The position numbers and the translations under genes were made by a program. A model generated the notes under the pieces. That model saw only the letters and a list, made by a program, of their open reading frames with translations. It ran no database searches and was not told where the DNA came from. From Megalobrama amblycephala (taxonomy: Eukaryota > Chordata > Actinopteri > Cypriniformes > Xenocyprididae), in NCBI RefSeq assembly GCF_018812025.1, contig NC_063049.1:16201734-16265733 (forward strand): DNA of 64,000 nucleotides, written 5' to 3'. Position 1 is the first letter of the stretch, and every line of letters begins with the position of its first letter. Positions 22,186 to 33,382 of the stretch are shown in pieces.

Positions 22186-23410
22186 CAAAAAGAGCCATTG
22201 GCGATGTGTGCTGACATTGGTATGTACAGTGTGTGTCTCATAACTTGTTCTATGACATTTGAAAATGTTGAAGCAATTGAGCGAGAGGTTATTCTGACCC
22301 AGCCGGTCAACCTGACTGCTGGGTCATGCCAAAATTCAACTGACCTTTGTCTAATAATAAAAAGAGAAAGTAAGAGAGAACAGAGCAACAGAAAGATAGT
22401 GAGATTGTATCTTTTAAGGTGAGCTACAGAAGCACTCTATCACCAGTAAACACCTGCAGAAGTGCTGAGGGCTCAACAGAGCTGCACGTGTTGTCATGGC
22501 TACGGGAGCGTGTGATCAGGGAGCGTGTTGTGTTGGAGAGCTATCATTATTTGGCTGACCTGTAAACCACAGACGGGTTGGCGAGGTGCCAGTTCAACAT
22601 GCAGCTTTGTTTTCGAGGAAGATAATCTAGAAAGAGAACGGACTCTACACTGGACTGAGGTGGCCCCAAACACTGTGCCGAGGAGCCCGGACAACTGCGC
22701 ATCATTTGGACTGGATTATCTGGTAAAAATAGTAACTTTAAAGTTTGAGAAAGCTCTGTATCTCACTGTTCCTTCCATACATCCCAAAGTTTCCTAAAGT
22801 AGGAGCTTAAATTCGGTTGTTGACACTGAAGGGAACATGGACTTCCAGCAGCAGGGAGTTGGACAGAAATTATATTTGAGTTGCATTATGTTCTGTTCCT
22901 TTTTAGAGTGCATGGTAAAACTGCTGCCAGCCACTGGCACATCTTGTGACTGAGAACAGAGTGTGGCATACCGCTGCCCCTGAGGACCCATGTACCAGAA
23001 ACACACGGCTGCAGAAACCGCAGTCATACGCCTGGACACAATCAACACAATAACACTCGTTCTGCTCACACCAGGAGCTCTTAGTAGTGTAGGAATAAAT
23101 ACAGAAATTGTTCCGTCCCCTTTAAAACAACTAGTGCTGAGTGCTTCTTTTAAGTGATTAAATGTGTTTTTTTTGTTTGTTTTTTTCTCATGCTATATCT
23201 TTATTTGGCATGTGTAAAGATGATGTCATAGGGTGGCACGGATCCCTCCAGACACATTCAGCCACTGGTGGTGTTTATCTCACTGCCATGACTCAAGGTA
23301 TATGTGTGCTTTTTTTCTCAGGTCCGTACTTTCTGTTCTCTGAAATCTTGTTGACTGCAGACTGAGGTGCACACAAACACCCATAGTCCAACATAGAGAG
23401 ACTACGAGAA
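22186..23410. other. Unique DNA with possible exon-like segment
   Basis: No repeat boundary seen. 22440-22730 is GC-richer than its neighbours and runs to GGATTATCTG|GTAAAA, a fair splice-donor context, so a first exon or promoter segment is conceivable. No open frame there is recognisable (the frame at 22525-22797 runs through the donor with no known domain). Reported as unproven. Confidence 0.25.
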
Positions 23411-23583
<173 letters not shown>

Positions 23584-23761
23584 AATTCAATTCAATTCAA
23601 AATTGCTTTATTGGCATGGCTGTAAATAATACAATATTGCCAAAGCATACATAAAACAATAATAAAAACATCTGTATAATAGAAGAAAATATTATCAAAT
23701 AGTATGATGCTATCAAATATTATAACATAACTTAAACTTAAATTAACAGTGTAACAAATTA

Positions 23762-25340
23762 CAAACTCGATTCCAAAAAAGTTGGGACACTGTACAAATT
23801 GTGAATAAAAACAGAATGCAATGATATGAAAGTTTCAAATTTCAGTATTTTATTCAGAATACAACATAGATGACATATCAAATACTTAAACAGAGAAAAT
23901 GTATCATTTTAAGGGAAAAATAAGTTGATTTTAAATTTCATGGCATCAACACATCTCAAAAAAGTTGGGACAAGGTCATGTTTACCACTGTGTGGCATCG
24001 CCTCTTCTTTTTATAACAGTCTGCAAACGTCTGGGGACTGAGGAGACAAGTTGCTCAAGTTTAGGAATAGGAATGTTGTCCCATTCTTGTCTAATACAGG
24101 CTTCTAGTTGCTCAACTGTCTTAGGTCTTCTTTGTCACATCTTCCTCTTTATGATGCGCCAAATGTTTTCTATGGGTGAAAGATCTGGACTGCAGGCTGG
24201 CCATTTCAGTACCCGGATCCTTCTTCTACGCAGCCATGATGTTGTAATTGATGCAGTATGTGGTCTGGCATTGTCATGTTGGAAAATGCAAGGTCTTCAC
24301 TGAAAGAGACGACGTCTGGATGGAAGCATATGTTGTTCTAGAACTTGTATATACCTTTCAGCATTGATGGTGCCTTTCCAGATGTGTAAGCTGCCCATGC
24401 CACACGCACTCATGCAACCCCATACCATCAGAGATGCAGGCTTCTGAACTGAGCGCTGATAAAAACTTGGGTTGTCCTTGTCCTCTTTAGTCTGGGTGAC
24501 ATGGCGTCCCAGTTTTCCAAAAAGAACTTAAAATTTTGATTCGTCTGACCACAGAACAGTTTTCTACTTTGCCACAGTCCATTTTAAATGAGCCTTGGCC
24601 CAGAGAAAACGTCTGCGCTTCTGGATCATGTTTAGATATGGCTTCTTTTTTGACCTATAGAGTTTTAGCCGGCAACGGCGATTGGCACGGTGGATTGTGT
24701 TCACCGACAATGTTTTCTGGAAGTATTCCTGAGCACATGTTGTGATTTCCATTACAGTAGCATTCCTGTATGTGATGCAGTGCCCTCTAAGTGCCCGAAG
24801 ATCACAGGAGCCTTGACCCTTACGCACAGAGATTGTTCCAGATTCTCTAAATCTTTGGATGATATTATGCACTGTAGATGATGATAACTTCAAACTCTTT
24901 GCAATTTTTTTCTCTGAGAAACTCCTTTCTGATATTGCTCCACTATTTTTCGCCGCAGCATTGGGGGAATTGGTGATCCTCTGCCCATCTTGACTTCTGA
25001 GAGATACTGCCACTCTGAGAGGCTCTTTTTATACCCAATCATGTTGCCAGTTGACCTAATAGGTTGCAAATTGGTCCTACAGCTGTTCTTTATATGTACA
25101 TTTAACTTTTCTGGCCTCTTATTGCTACCTGTCCCAACTTTTTTGGAATGTGTAGCTCTCATGAAATCCAAAACGAGCCAGTATTTGGCATGACATTTCA
25201 AAATGTCTGACTTTCAACATTTGATATGTTATCTATATTCTATTGTGAATAAAATATAAGTTTATGAGATTTGTAAATTATTGCATTCTTTTTTTATTCA
25301 CAATTTGTACAGTGTCCCAACTTTTTTGGAATCGGGTTTG
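23762..25340 (-). mobile_element. Tc1-like transposon, CAAACTCGATTCC family
   Basis: Left end CAAACTCGATTCCAAAAAAG and right end (reverse complement CAAACCCGATTCCAAAAAAG) are near-perfect inverted repeats, with TA at 23760-23761 and 25341-25342. The length of 1579 bp is full size. The AAAAAAGTTGGGACA word recurs as an inner direct repeat near 23955 and, inverted, near 25132, giving an IR/DR layout. The transposase is on the minus strand. Confidence 0.95.
23982..24988 (-). pseudogene. Tc1 transposase pseudogene, DD34E type
   Basis: The start chosen is the ATG at 24988 of MGRGSPIPPMLRRKIVEQYQ, the usual N-terminus for this group. Then come an HTH (SLKLSSSTVHNIIQRF), a catalytic core with LWSDES (first Asp), FQHDNARPHT (second Asp) and DLSPIENIW (Glu), and the tail RRGDATQW before the TAA. 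The catalytic residues are all visible, yet the gene is dead: two extra bases in an A run near 24900 shift the frame after QRKK, a TAG replaces Trp after TVAK, and TGA codons fall after RRRLFQ (near 24300) and after IIKRKM (near 24138). Nonsense by C-to-T and G-to-A changes suggests ordinary decay. Confidence 0.93.
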
Positions 25341-25373
25341 TAGAACGTCTGAACATTTGATACCACAGTGTTT

Positions 25374-25375
<2 letters not shown>

Positions 25376-25430
<55 letters not shown>
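25376..25430. repeat. (CA)n microsatellite
   Basis: About 27 CA units just right of the Tc1 element. Confidence 0.95.
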
Positions 25431-25436
<6 letters not shown>

Positions 25437-25462
25437 ACACACATATTGTGTGTACTTTAGTC

Positions 25463-25463
25463 C

Positions 25464-25540
<77 letters not shown>
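25463..25540. repeat. (CTAT)n microsatellite
   Basis: About 19 tetramers, the same unit as the last block of the 23411-23583 array, which lies on the other side of the Tc1 element. Confidence 0.95.
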
Positions 25541-25715
25541 AATGTCCGTCCGTCCATCTATCAATGTGGAAATAATGTAACTGTAGGTTGTTTATGGGTC
25601 CAAGAGACATTGCTACATTTATATGGATTAATATAGAACTCAGCTGATATGGGTTTACAGCTGAAGTGTGACAGACTAAACCTATTAATATGTTAACTCA
25701 TTGATTTTTATCTTA

Positions 25716-27127
25716 CAGTTTTTCTCAGTCGCTTTGGCACATTTCTCAATTCAGAACTGAAATTCTCAAAACTACTTGTTCAACCACCACATCATCCAGT
25801 CTCTTGTCAACATCATAAAAGCAGTTTCTCATTCTTTTGAACAAATTGCAAATGCTTTAGTACATTCAGGCAATTGATTATGTACAATTGTCTGCTATTT
25901 TCTAAATTATCAATTGCTAATGTCATGTTGCTCAAAGTGTGTTATATGGTTCTCTGTTGAATAATAGTACACCTCAAAATATCTAGTCATTAGTTCATCG
26001 CTTAAGTCATTAAATGCAAAATGGTTGACCTAGTTATCATAACGTGTCACGTTTATTATCTATACATTTCTATTAGACTTTTGTAAATGTGTCATGAATT
26101 GATGAATTTTGCAGGTGAATCCTGAATTTCACTAATGTATTCAGGGGAATGTAAAGCATTAGATCAACCAATGACACAACCAGTTCTCTAAAACAGCTCA
26201 AAGATGCATGTCATGAATCTTCAATTGGAAAGCATATATAGACAGAGCACAACACAAGAGTTACAATTTCTGATAATGGAAGAACAACATGGAAACAAAC
26301 AGGGTCAACAGCTGGGAAGAAGAAGAGGAGTAAGGATATGTGGATATAAGAAGGATATAAGAAGGGTAGGGAGGCAAAACAGAGGAAGAGGTAGATAAGG
26401 CAAAGGGCGTAGGCACATTTCTGGTGAAATGAGGGCCACTATATGAACTATGTTCTCAATCATGACCTTACAATGGCTTATGCGGGTCTAAAATTGCAGC
26501 CGACCATTTGGACAAAAACCTTTTCCTCAGTCATTCAAGCATTTTGTACACATAACAGGTATGTATTTCAACAATATGCTCTGTACTCTAATATGGTATG
26601 CATGCTATAATCTTAACATTACAGTAGCATTTTTACACTTACAGTAGCATATTAGACTTGCTTTACACTTACAGTATAGTAGGCTAAATGAACTATATAC
26701 AGATACATACTACATCACACACATACACATACACATGAATACATATATACAGTGTATGTATATATAGTCTTGTCCTTTTCATTTATCACAGGGACATTTT
26801 ACAGAAATTTGTTCACCGTCATAAAAACTGTAGCCATAGTTTACATCTGAAATATTCATCATTGTTATATTGACAACATGGCTAAGCATTTTGACTATCT
26901 TGTTCGAGAACAATGACACAAGGACTTGTTATTCTGATGGCACTGATATGTTCATTAACATAAATACTTGCTTTTGAGAGATGAACTAAGGATTCTGAGC
27001 AAGTTACAGACTTTTGCAGGTAATCCAATATGTTGTGCTGTGTACGAATTGTTTCGAGAAATGAACATACTGTCTTGCAAATTTTATGGATGATTTGAGA
27101 AATGTGACAAAACAACTGAGAAAAACT
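25716..27127 (+). mobile_element. IS630/Tc1-type element with CAGTTTTTCTCAG ends, deleted
   Basis: Left end CAGTTTTTCTCAGTCGCTTT and right end (reverse complement CAGTTTTTCTCAGTTGTTTT) are inverted repeats flanked by TA (25714-25715, 27128-27129). Subterminal text also pairs: GGCACATTTCTC on the left against GAGAAATGTGAC on the right. It is 1412 bp. Only an N-terminal transposase piece is readable, so the catalytic part has been deleted or replaced by AT-rich text. Confidence 0.8.
26276..26564 (+). pseudogene. N-terminal transposase remnant, Arg/Gly-rich type
   Basis: The likely start is MEEQHGNKQGQQ. An Arg/Gly-rich stretch follows (GRRRGVR, RRVGRQNRGRGR) and ends at a TAG near 26396. Reading on in frame and then shifted gives GKGRRHISGEMRAT and LTMAYAGLKLQPTIW, which matches the pattern I recall from fish transposases in which a basic tail precedes an HTH of the form ISDEIRA...LTMREAG. 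The DDE core is not found. Upstream GCATATATAGACAGAGCA could be the element's TATA region. Confidence 0.6.
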
Positions 27128-27129
27128 GT

Positions 27130-27559
27130 AAGTGTTTTATAATGTGAAGCAACTGTTTGTCATTTTAGGCATATTATTCATTTGTTATGAATGTTTTATG
27201 TTCATCAAAATGATTTTATGGTGAAGTAAATTCTACAGAAAAAAACAAATGTAATTTTTACATGAAAAAGTTAGTTCAGGCAAATTCTATATTAGTACTC
27301 AAATTAAAGTGTAAATATCAACATTATAAAATTAAGTAAAACTACTCAACTTTTCTGATACTGGTGTTCCCATCATGCACTGGGCCTTGAATAATTAAAG
27401 ATGTCCATTTGTTTTTTTTGTTTTTTTTTGCTTTTTTTACACTGTTTTATCATTGCTTTTGTGGTTATGTTTAGTAACTTGCCATTTTGTGATATTTGGA
27501 GTGCATTTTCTACTTAAAATGCAACATTCACACTCAAAATGATCCATCGAAAGTTACCA
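27130..27559. other. Unassigned AT-rich DNA
   Basis: Poly-T with G interruptions at 27412-27438. No gene or clear repeat end. Confidence 0.35.
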
Positions 27560-28700
27560 CCCTTGTGTATTGTGTATTGGTTTTGATGTTTGTTTTGGAT
27601 CATTGTCCTGATGGAAGATCCAACCATGGCTTATTATAGGATTTCTAGCAGAAGCAGTCAGGTTTTGATTTTTTTTTTTATCTGTTAGTATTTGATAGAA
27701 TCCATGATACCATGTATCTGAACAAGATGTCCAGGACCTCCAGCAGAAAAATAGGCCCACAACATTAAAGATCCAGCAGTATATTTAACCGTGGACATGG
27801 GGTACTTTTTATCCATGTGTGCACCAAACCCATCTGGTGGGTTTGCAAAAGGCTCTTTTTTTTTTAGTTTCATCTGACCATAGAAGCCAGTCCCATTTGA
27901 AGTTCCAATCATGTCTGACAACTTAATATACTGGAGATTGTTTCTGGATGAGAACAGAGGATTTTTCTTGAAAACCTCCTGAACATCTTGTGGGGATGCA
28001 GATGCTGTTTGATATTTTTTTTTATCACTTTCTGAGACTCAACTAATCTCTGCAATTCTCCAGCTGTGATCATTGTAGAGTCTTTGTCCACTCAAACTTT
28101 CCTCCTCACCGTCCATTAGGACAATTTAGACACACGTCCTCTTCCAGGCAGATTAGTAACATCTTTAGTTAATTGGAACTTCTTAATTATTGCCCTGATA
28201 GTGGAAATGGGGGTTTTCAATGCTTTAGCTATTTTCTTAAAGCCACTTTCTATTTTGTGAAGCTCAACAATATTTTGCTGCACATCAGAACTATATTCTT
28301 TGGTTTTTCTCATTGTGATGAATGATTAAGGGAATTTGGCCTTTGTGTTTCCTCATGTTTATTCTCCTGTGGAACAGGAAGTCATGGCTGGACAATTTCA
28401 TGTTCATGATCACCCTGGTGAGCTAAAAAAAATTTAAATATGAATGGGAATTTACTTCAGAAATATTTTACTCATAAAAAAATCTAGGGGTGCCAATAAT
28501 TATAGCCAACATGTTTTGGAGAAAAACATTTATTTCATAATGTGATTTTCCCCCCACTTTCAATTCTTTTCCTTCAATGAAAGGTTAGATTTTTACTCAT
28601 TTTATGAATTAAAGATCAAAAGGATAAACAATGCAGATTTATTTTTACAGTCATCTTTGATCATATTTACCAAGGGTGCCAATAATTCTGAGCACCACTG
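27560..28700 (-). mobile_element. Truncated Tc1-like element, CAGTGGTGCTCAG family
   Basis: The right end (5' end in element orientation) reads CAGTGGTGCTCAGAATTATT on the minus strand, next to TA at 28701-28702. An inner direct repeat of the GGGTGCCAATAATTATAGCC word lies at about 28488, giving the IR/DR layout. The opposite end is missing: the transposase stops making sense after DPKQTSK near 27580. Confidence 0.8.
27575..28313 (-). pseudogene. Tc1 transposase pseudogene, C-terminus missing
   Basis: Starts at the ATG of MRKTKEYSSDVQQNIVELHK (28313). An HTH follows (IAKALKTPISTIRAIIKKF), then NLPGRGRVSKL and a stop from a frame break near 28116. Second HTH region TMITAGELQRLVES. The LWSDET motif (first Asp) is readable on the minus strand near 27870, and GWIFHQDNDPKQTSK gives the second Asp. 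The third catalytic Glu and the C-terminus are absent. At least three frame changes separate the parts. Inactive. Confidence 0.85.
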
Positions 28701-28702
28701 TA

Positions 28703-29189
28703 TATTACCTGTGTGAGTGAGCTGTTAAGCCTCACAGTATATTGTGTTCTGGTTTGTGTACCCCCATCCTGTGCTGGTGTGCGGTGATGGCCCTTAATTA
28801 ACTTATGACGTGTTTAAGATACACTGTGTTCTCTTCAGCCAATGAAAGTGAAAGAGAAAATACAGGTCAACAGGAGGGTGTTATACTCACCTGGTACATA
28901 TGACCTAAATCAAAATCTAAGAGCACTTTCACAATTAATTTGACTTGTACTTAAAACCAAGCACATGAAATAGTAATCAATTTAATCACTGATTATGAAA
29001 AAACAAATGAGATTACAATGATGATATGTGTGTTCATGAATATTAATGTATATGTGTGAATATGAACATCCATATATTTGTACGTGTGTATGAGAGACAG
29101 CTATCTCCGGAGACCCCCTTTCACTCTCCTGGCCGGACACTACACTCATTTCCTTCATTGCTTGTTCATCCCGTGGGAGAAGAATCAAT
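28703..29189. other. Unassigned spacer
   Basis: Ordinary sequence with no supported gene or repeat end. Confidence 0.35.
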
Positions 29190-29510
29190 TTTTTTCCTTT
29201 TTTTTTTTAAATAAGAGCTCCAATTAGCCCTGAGCACATTGTGCTAAATATAAGCCTTATTGTCATGATCTAATAAGCAGAAGGACTAAGTTTGACCCCT
29301 GTCAGATGAGTACTGTGTGCTGTGTTAAGGCCTTCAGAGCTCTTGAACACAGAGTATAATTCATTACAGAGACCCAGTGTAACGAGACATGCCCACCGCA
29401 CGTCAACATGAGGCCTGTCAACCCCACTGGCACAGGGAAGGAAATTATTTTTACCTTGTCAAGTGAGATTTGTGTGAAGTTTGTGTGTACACGACTTGTA
29501 GTTGTAGTTA
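29190..29510. promoter_or_regulatory. Candidate conserved non-coding element 1
   Basis: Unique-looking, moderate-GC, non-repetitive DNA with homeodomain-type cores (CTCCAATTAGCCC, TAATAAGCAG) and no coding frame. The word AATTAGCCCTGAGCACATTG and its surroundings have the look of a vertebrate regulatory element. This is pattern recognition only; conservation cannot be tested here. Confidence 0.3.
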
Positions 29511-29866
29511 GTAACAACTTAAACAACAACAAAAGAAATATTTCTTAGCCTATTTTTTAGATCACCAGTTCTGGGGTGGGATATTGTTTCATATCTAAGG
29601 GGACATGTTATTTTTATTATCTCAAACTAAAACTAACAATAAAAATAAAATGTATATTTGATCATCACACACTTTAGTTCCATGTAAAAACATATTCTCC
29701 TTTAAAACAGTGTGAGCGGCCACCAAGTCCAGCTATGCTAACATCGACTCAAAATGCTACTCTTCACATTCACAGAAATTTTGTTTAGAACATATGTGAT
29801 GCACAAGTAAACAGAAACTGAAAGGTACTTATAAACATTACATTCAGAATCTATACAATGTGGGTT
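29511..29866. other. Unassigned spacer
   Basis: Nothing supported. Confidence 0.35.
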
Positions 29867-29867
29867 A

Positions 29868-29928
29868 ATGGAAATCTGTGCATGTAAACATAGTAATGAT
29901 TACTATGTTTATATGCACAGATTTCCAT
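29868..29928. repeat. Near-perfect 29-bp-arm palindrome
   Basis: Arm 1 (29868-29896) starts ATGGAAATCTGTGCAT and arm 2 (29900-29928) is its reverse complement with a single mismatch, which would be a G-U pair in RNA. The loop is only three bases. That is too tight for a normal microRNA precursor and there is no TIR element around it. It may be a snap-back duplication or a protein-binding cruciform. Confidence 0.85.
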
Positions 29929-29929
29929 C

Positions 29930-30136
29930 TTACTAAGTAATCTAGGTAATGTTTCTGCATTTTATTATGGAACTCAGTGTTCCAATAGGACGATGTTCAC
30001 AGGTTTGTGCCAGCTGGCCCTGGCAAAGGGATCTGCTCTGTTCTGCCATGCCCTGCCCACACAGACCTGCTCTATTACTCCATTGATATTAGTGCTAGCC
30101 ATGGTTGAGCTGCTTCTCAATAGATCTGTACAGAGT

Positions 30137-30171
<35 letters not shown>

Positions 30172-30950
30172 TTTAGATAAAAATCTCTGCGGCTTCTTGC
30201 TCTTTTGAGTTCTGCTCCACTCTGACTCAAGGTCGTTCGGCACTGCACAAGAATCAGATATTGGCATGAATGCGTGGGCCTCAGGATGTTCATGTGCTAT
30301 GGCACAAAAGTCCTTTTTTTAGAGCACCTTGATGGACGTCATCGCTAACGCACGTTGTATCCAAGTAGCGACAAAGATGGAAACTGAAGCTGAAAATAAA
30401 TGTAAACAATCAGAGGACAGAAGCAGATCATTGAAATCTGCTTAATTGAGACTGAGTAAACTGAGTTTCTGAGCAGAGCAAAACATTTTTTAAAAGGAAA
30501 ACATGCTTTGTTTTGTACTGTAGTGTATGACGGTTGAAAAATATTTTTCTGTTCATTGACTATTTCTGGAACAACTGAAATTATGTGAATAGCAATGCAT
30601 AAAAAAAAATGTTTGGTTTGATTAAAAAAAAAAAAACCCTCTTGGGGCCTTTTGCCACTTTGGTGATGTAAAGTAAAAATATACAGGATAGTGAAATATA
30701 TGACAGAAATTGTCATAACATACACACATTTTTAACTGCATTTTTTGTATTACAAATGCATATTCTTGAATAGCAAAGTGTACTACAGTAGAGTAAAACC
30801 TACTACAAAAACTTCAGCAAATGGTGTTTATTTGAAACATTTTTGACATTTTATAATATCTCAAGTATTTTTAACAACTCCATTACTATTATTCATTTAG
30901 CAACACTTTAATAGCAATCTCATATACAAGATTAAGAGTACACAGCTATA
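29930..30950. other. Unassigned spacer with CA repeat
   Basis: (CA)n at 30140-30168. No gene supported; the minus-strand open frame 30345-30725 has no recognisable domain and AT-driven composition. Confidence 0.35.
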
Positions 30951-30954
30951 TTAA

Positions 30955-31728
30955 AGTGTTAGTTCACCCAAAAATGAAAATAATGTAATTTATTACTCAC
31001 CCTCATGTCGTTCCACACCCATAAGACCTTCGTTCATCTTCGGAACGCAAATTAAGATATTTTAGTTGAAATCCGATGGCTCCGTGAGGCCTCCATAGGG
31101 AGCAATGACACTTCCTCTCTCAAGATCCATAAAGGTACTAAAAACATATTTAAATCAGTTCATGTGAGTACAGTGGTTCAATATTAATATTATAAAGTGA
31201 CGAGAATATTTTTGGAGTGCCAAAAAAAACAAAATAACGACTTATTTAGTTATGGCCGATTTCAAAACGATGCTTCAGGAAGCATCGGATCATAAATGAA
31301 TCAGTGTTTCGGAGTGTCAAAGTCACGTGATTTCAGCCGTTGGCAGTTTGACACGTGATCTGAATCATGATTCGATACACTGATTCATTATGCTCCGAAG
31401 CTTCATGAAGCAGTGTTTTGAAATCGGCCATCACTAAATAAGTCGTTATTTTGTTTTTTTTGGTGCACCAAAAATATTCTCGTCGCTTTATAATATTAAT
31501 ATTGAACCACTGTACTCACATGAACCGATTTAAATATGTTTTTAGTACCTTTATGGATCTTGAGAGAGGAAGTGTCATTGCTCCCTATGGAGGCCTCACG
31601 GAGCCATCGGATTTCAACAAAAATATCTTAATTTGTGTTCCGAAGATTAACGAAGGTCTTACGGGTGTGGAACGGCATGAGAGTAAGTAATAAATGACAG
31701 ATTTTTCATTTTTGGGTGAACTAACCCT
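30955..31728. mobile_element. TTAA-flanked foldback MITE, 774 bp
   Basis: TTAA at 30951-30954 and 31729-31732. The ends AGTGTTAGTTCACCCAAAAA and (reverse complement) AGGGTTAGTTCACCCAAAAA match over more than 25 bases, and pairing continues through most of each arm, e.g. CATAAGACCTTCGTTCATCT (31019) against its inverted form near 31648. The centre is near 31335, where the arms meet around GCCGTTGGCAGTTTGACAC. No ORF. Confidence 0.88.
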
Positions 31729-31732
31729 TTAA

Positions 31733-32580
31733 AATAAATAATGTAGAACCTACATGAATTTACATTCTTCATCTCGCAATGTCACAAACTATTATGAAAA
31801 TTTGGGGAAAACTAAGGACAAAGTATATGTGTGAATAAAGAAACATCAAATTCTGTTGTTTCAGCATTGTTAATGTTAACCCTAGGTGTTGACAGATCTG
31901 TATTAGCAGTATACATTAAAACAGCACGTACATGTTCTTTATTTGGCCTAGAAATTGAATTAATGATCAACACTGTCAGTCTTCACATAATACAGATACC
32001 AATATAATCATCGAACAGAGTCTAGTGTGGTGGGCGTGTGATCTTACATTTATGACGCACAGGTATAAAAATGCTTAAAATCCACTCCAAGCCTCGTAAA
32101 AAAATTATTTTCAGTATAACGCATTATTTGTGCGTGCTTGTGTCATATGCCTGAGTGTATTTTAAGAGCTAGCCCTATGTCTGTAATTGCATTTATTTTG
32201 GTACACCATTATTCACTCAACGTTCCTGCTTTTGTGTTGGGTAAACACTGAAACACAGCAAAGTGTTTCCTAAAGCAAATGCACAGATGCTCTAAACCCA
32301 AGTAAGGATAGTCACCATAAACAAATTCTGAGGGCAGGGGTAACTGGAGGAAAGGTCACCAATGGAAGAGGACATAGGATTGTTGATTCACACACATTGC
32401 ATTTCACTGAAATGTGACTGTTACCTTCCTGCATACTTTGACAAGTACTGTACGGTATGTTTGTAATTTCTTGGCAGGTGTTATCTATATTCTTTAGGTG
32501 AAAACATGCTGCTGCTACTGCTGCTGCTATTTCTCTGAATCACTATCATAATATGTTAATGAGTAATAATGGCATTTATG
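31733..32580. other. Unassigned spacer
   Basis: Nothing supported. (CTG)n of about five units near 32507-32528. Confidence 0.35.
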
Positions 32581-32915
32581 GGTCCAACTTTATATTGTGT
32601 CTTTATCTACTATGTAGTAAAATCTAAATTAATAATTTGATACAAAGCACTTATTGTGCACATACATGTTTTTACATTGTACTTAAATTTGAAAAATACC
32701 TGCATTCAACAGCTGTAATTAATTGTAATTACATTTATAATTACACTGCTGACCTTTCCTTTACACCTTAACCCACCCTTTAACCTACCCATCCCACCAA
32801 ACCTGTCTCTAACCTTATCCATATCCACCTCAATAGCAGCACAAGTGTTTTGCAATGCAACATACACTGTAACAATTTTATGTAAGTGCATAATAGTTAC
32901 ATATAAAGTGTGACT
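32581..32915. mobile_element. Small MITE, GGTCCAACTTTATAT ends
   Basis: Left GGTCCAACTTTATAT and right (reverse complement AGTCACACTTTATAT) are imperfect inverted repeats. Flanks CATTTATG and GCATTATG could be a decayed 8-bp duplication. The interior has TTAACCC-like text (32769-32790) as in related fish MITEs. Confidence 0.55.
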
Positions 32916-32923
32916 GCATTATG

Positions 32924-33378
32924 TACAGTATATGGCTGTCTGTATCCAACTATACAACTGTAATATATGCAAAACACCATGCAGAAACTTCCGTGAACTT
33001 TTCTGAGAAATTATGCAAATGAATCAGAGTTTGAATGTCATTTTTGCAAATTAATTCAAATCATTATGAAATGATGTTCAAATTAAGATTGTGATATAAG
33101 AATAGTAACTGGCTGAGTGTCAGGAAACTCTGAATGTAAGTATATATAAAAATATATAATGCTTTGATGTTATAAAAGCATTTAAAAATGTTATAATAGC
33201 TCTTTTTTATAATTCCATGCAAGACATTAAGCATTAGTATTGAGAGACTGTTTAGAGAATGTTCTCTGTGGGCAGCTCACATGCTTCATATGAGCCCCAT
33301 GCTGGAGGCCACTGTCTTATAGGTTACTGAAACCCTCAGTTCATGGCTTTCCAGTGAAGGAGAAAGAGTGTTTGGGCT
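32924..33378. other. Unassigned spacer
   Basis: Nothing supported. Confidence 0.35.
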
Positions 33379-33382
33379 TTAA

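Noticed and set aside
25376..25540. CRISPR-like array
   Set aside because: Pure microsatellite units with no spacers; the organism is a eukaryote by all other evidence.
29868..29928. MicroRNA precursor
   Set aside because: The 3-base loop and near-perfect 29-bp stem do not fit an animal pre-miRNA.
30345..30725. A 126-residue minus-strand frame
   Set aside because: Low-complexity, Phe/Ile-rich translation of AT-rich DNA without similarity to any family I know.
32769..32790. Interstitial telomeric repeat (TTAACCC-like words, also at 46.6 and 52.4 kb)
   Set aside because: Units are imperfect and short and recur inside MITEs or dispersed repeats; not tandem TTAGGG arrays.
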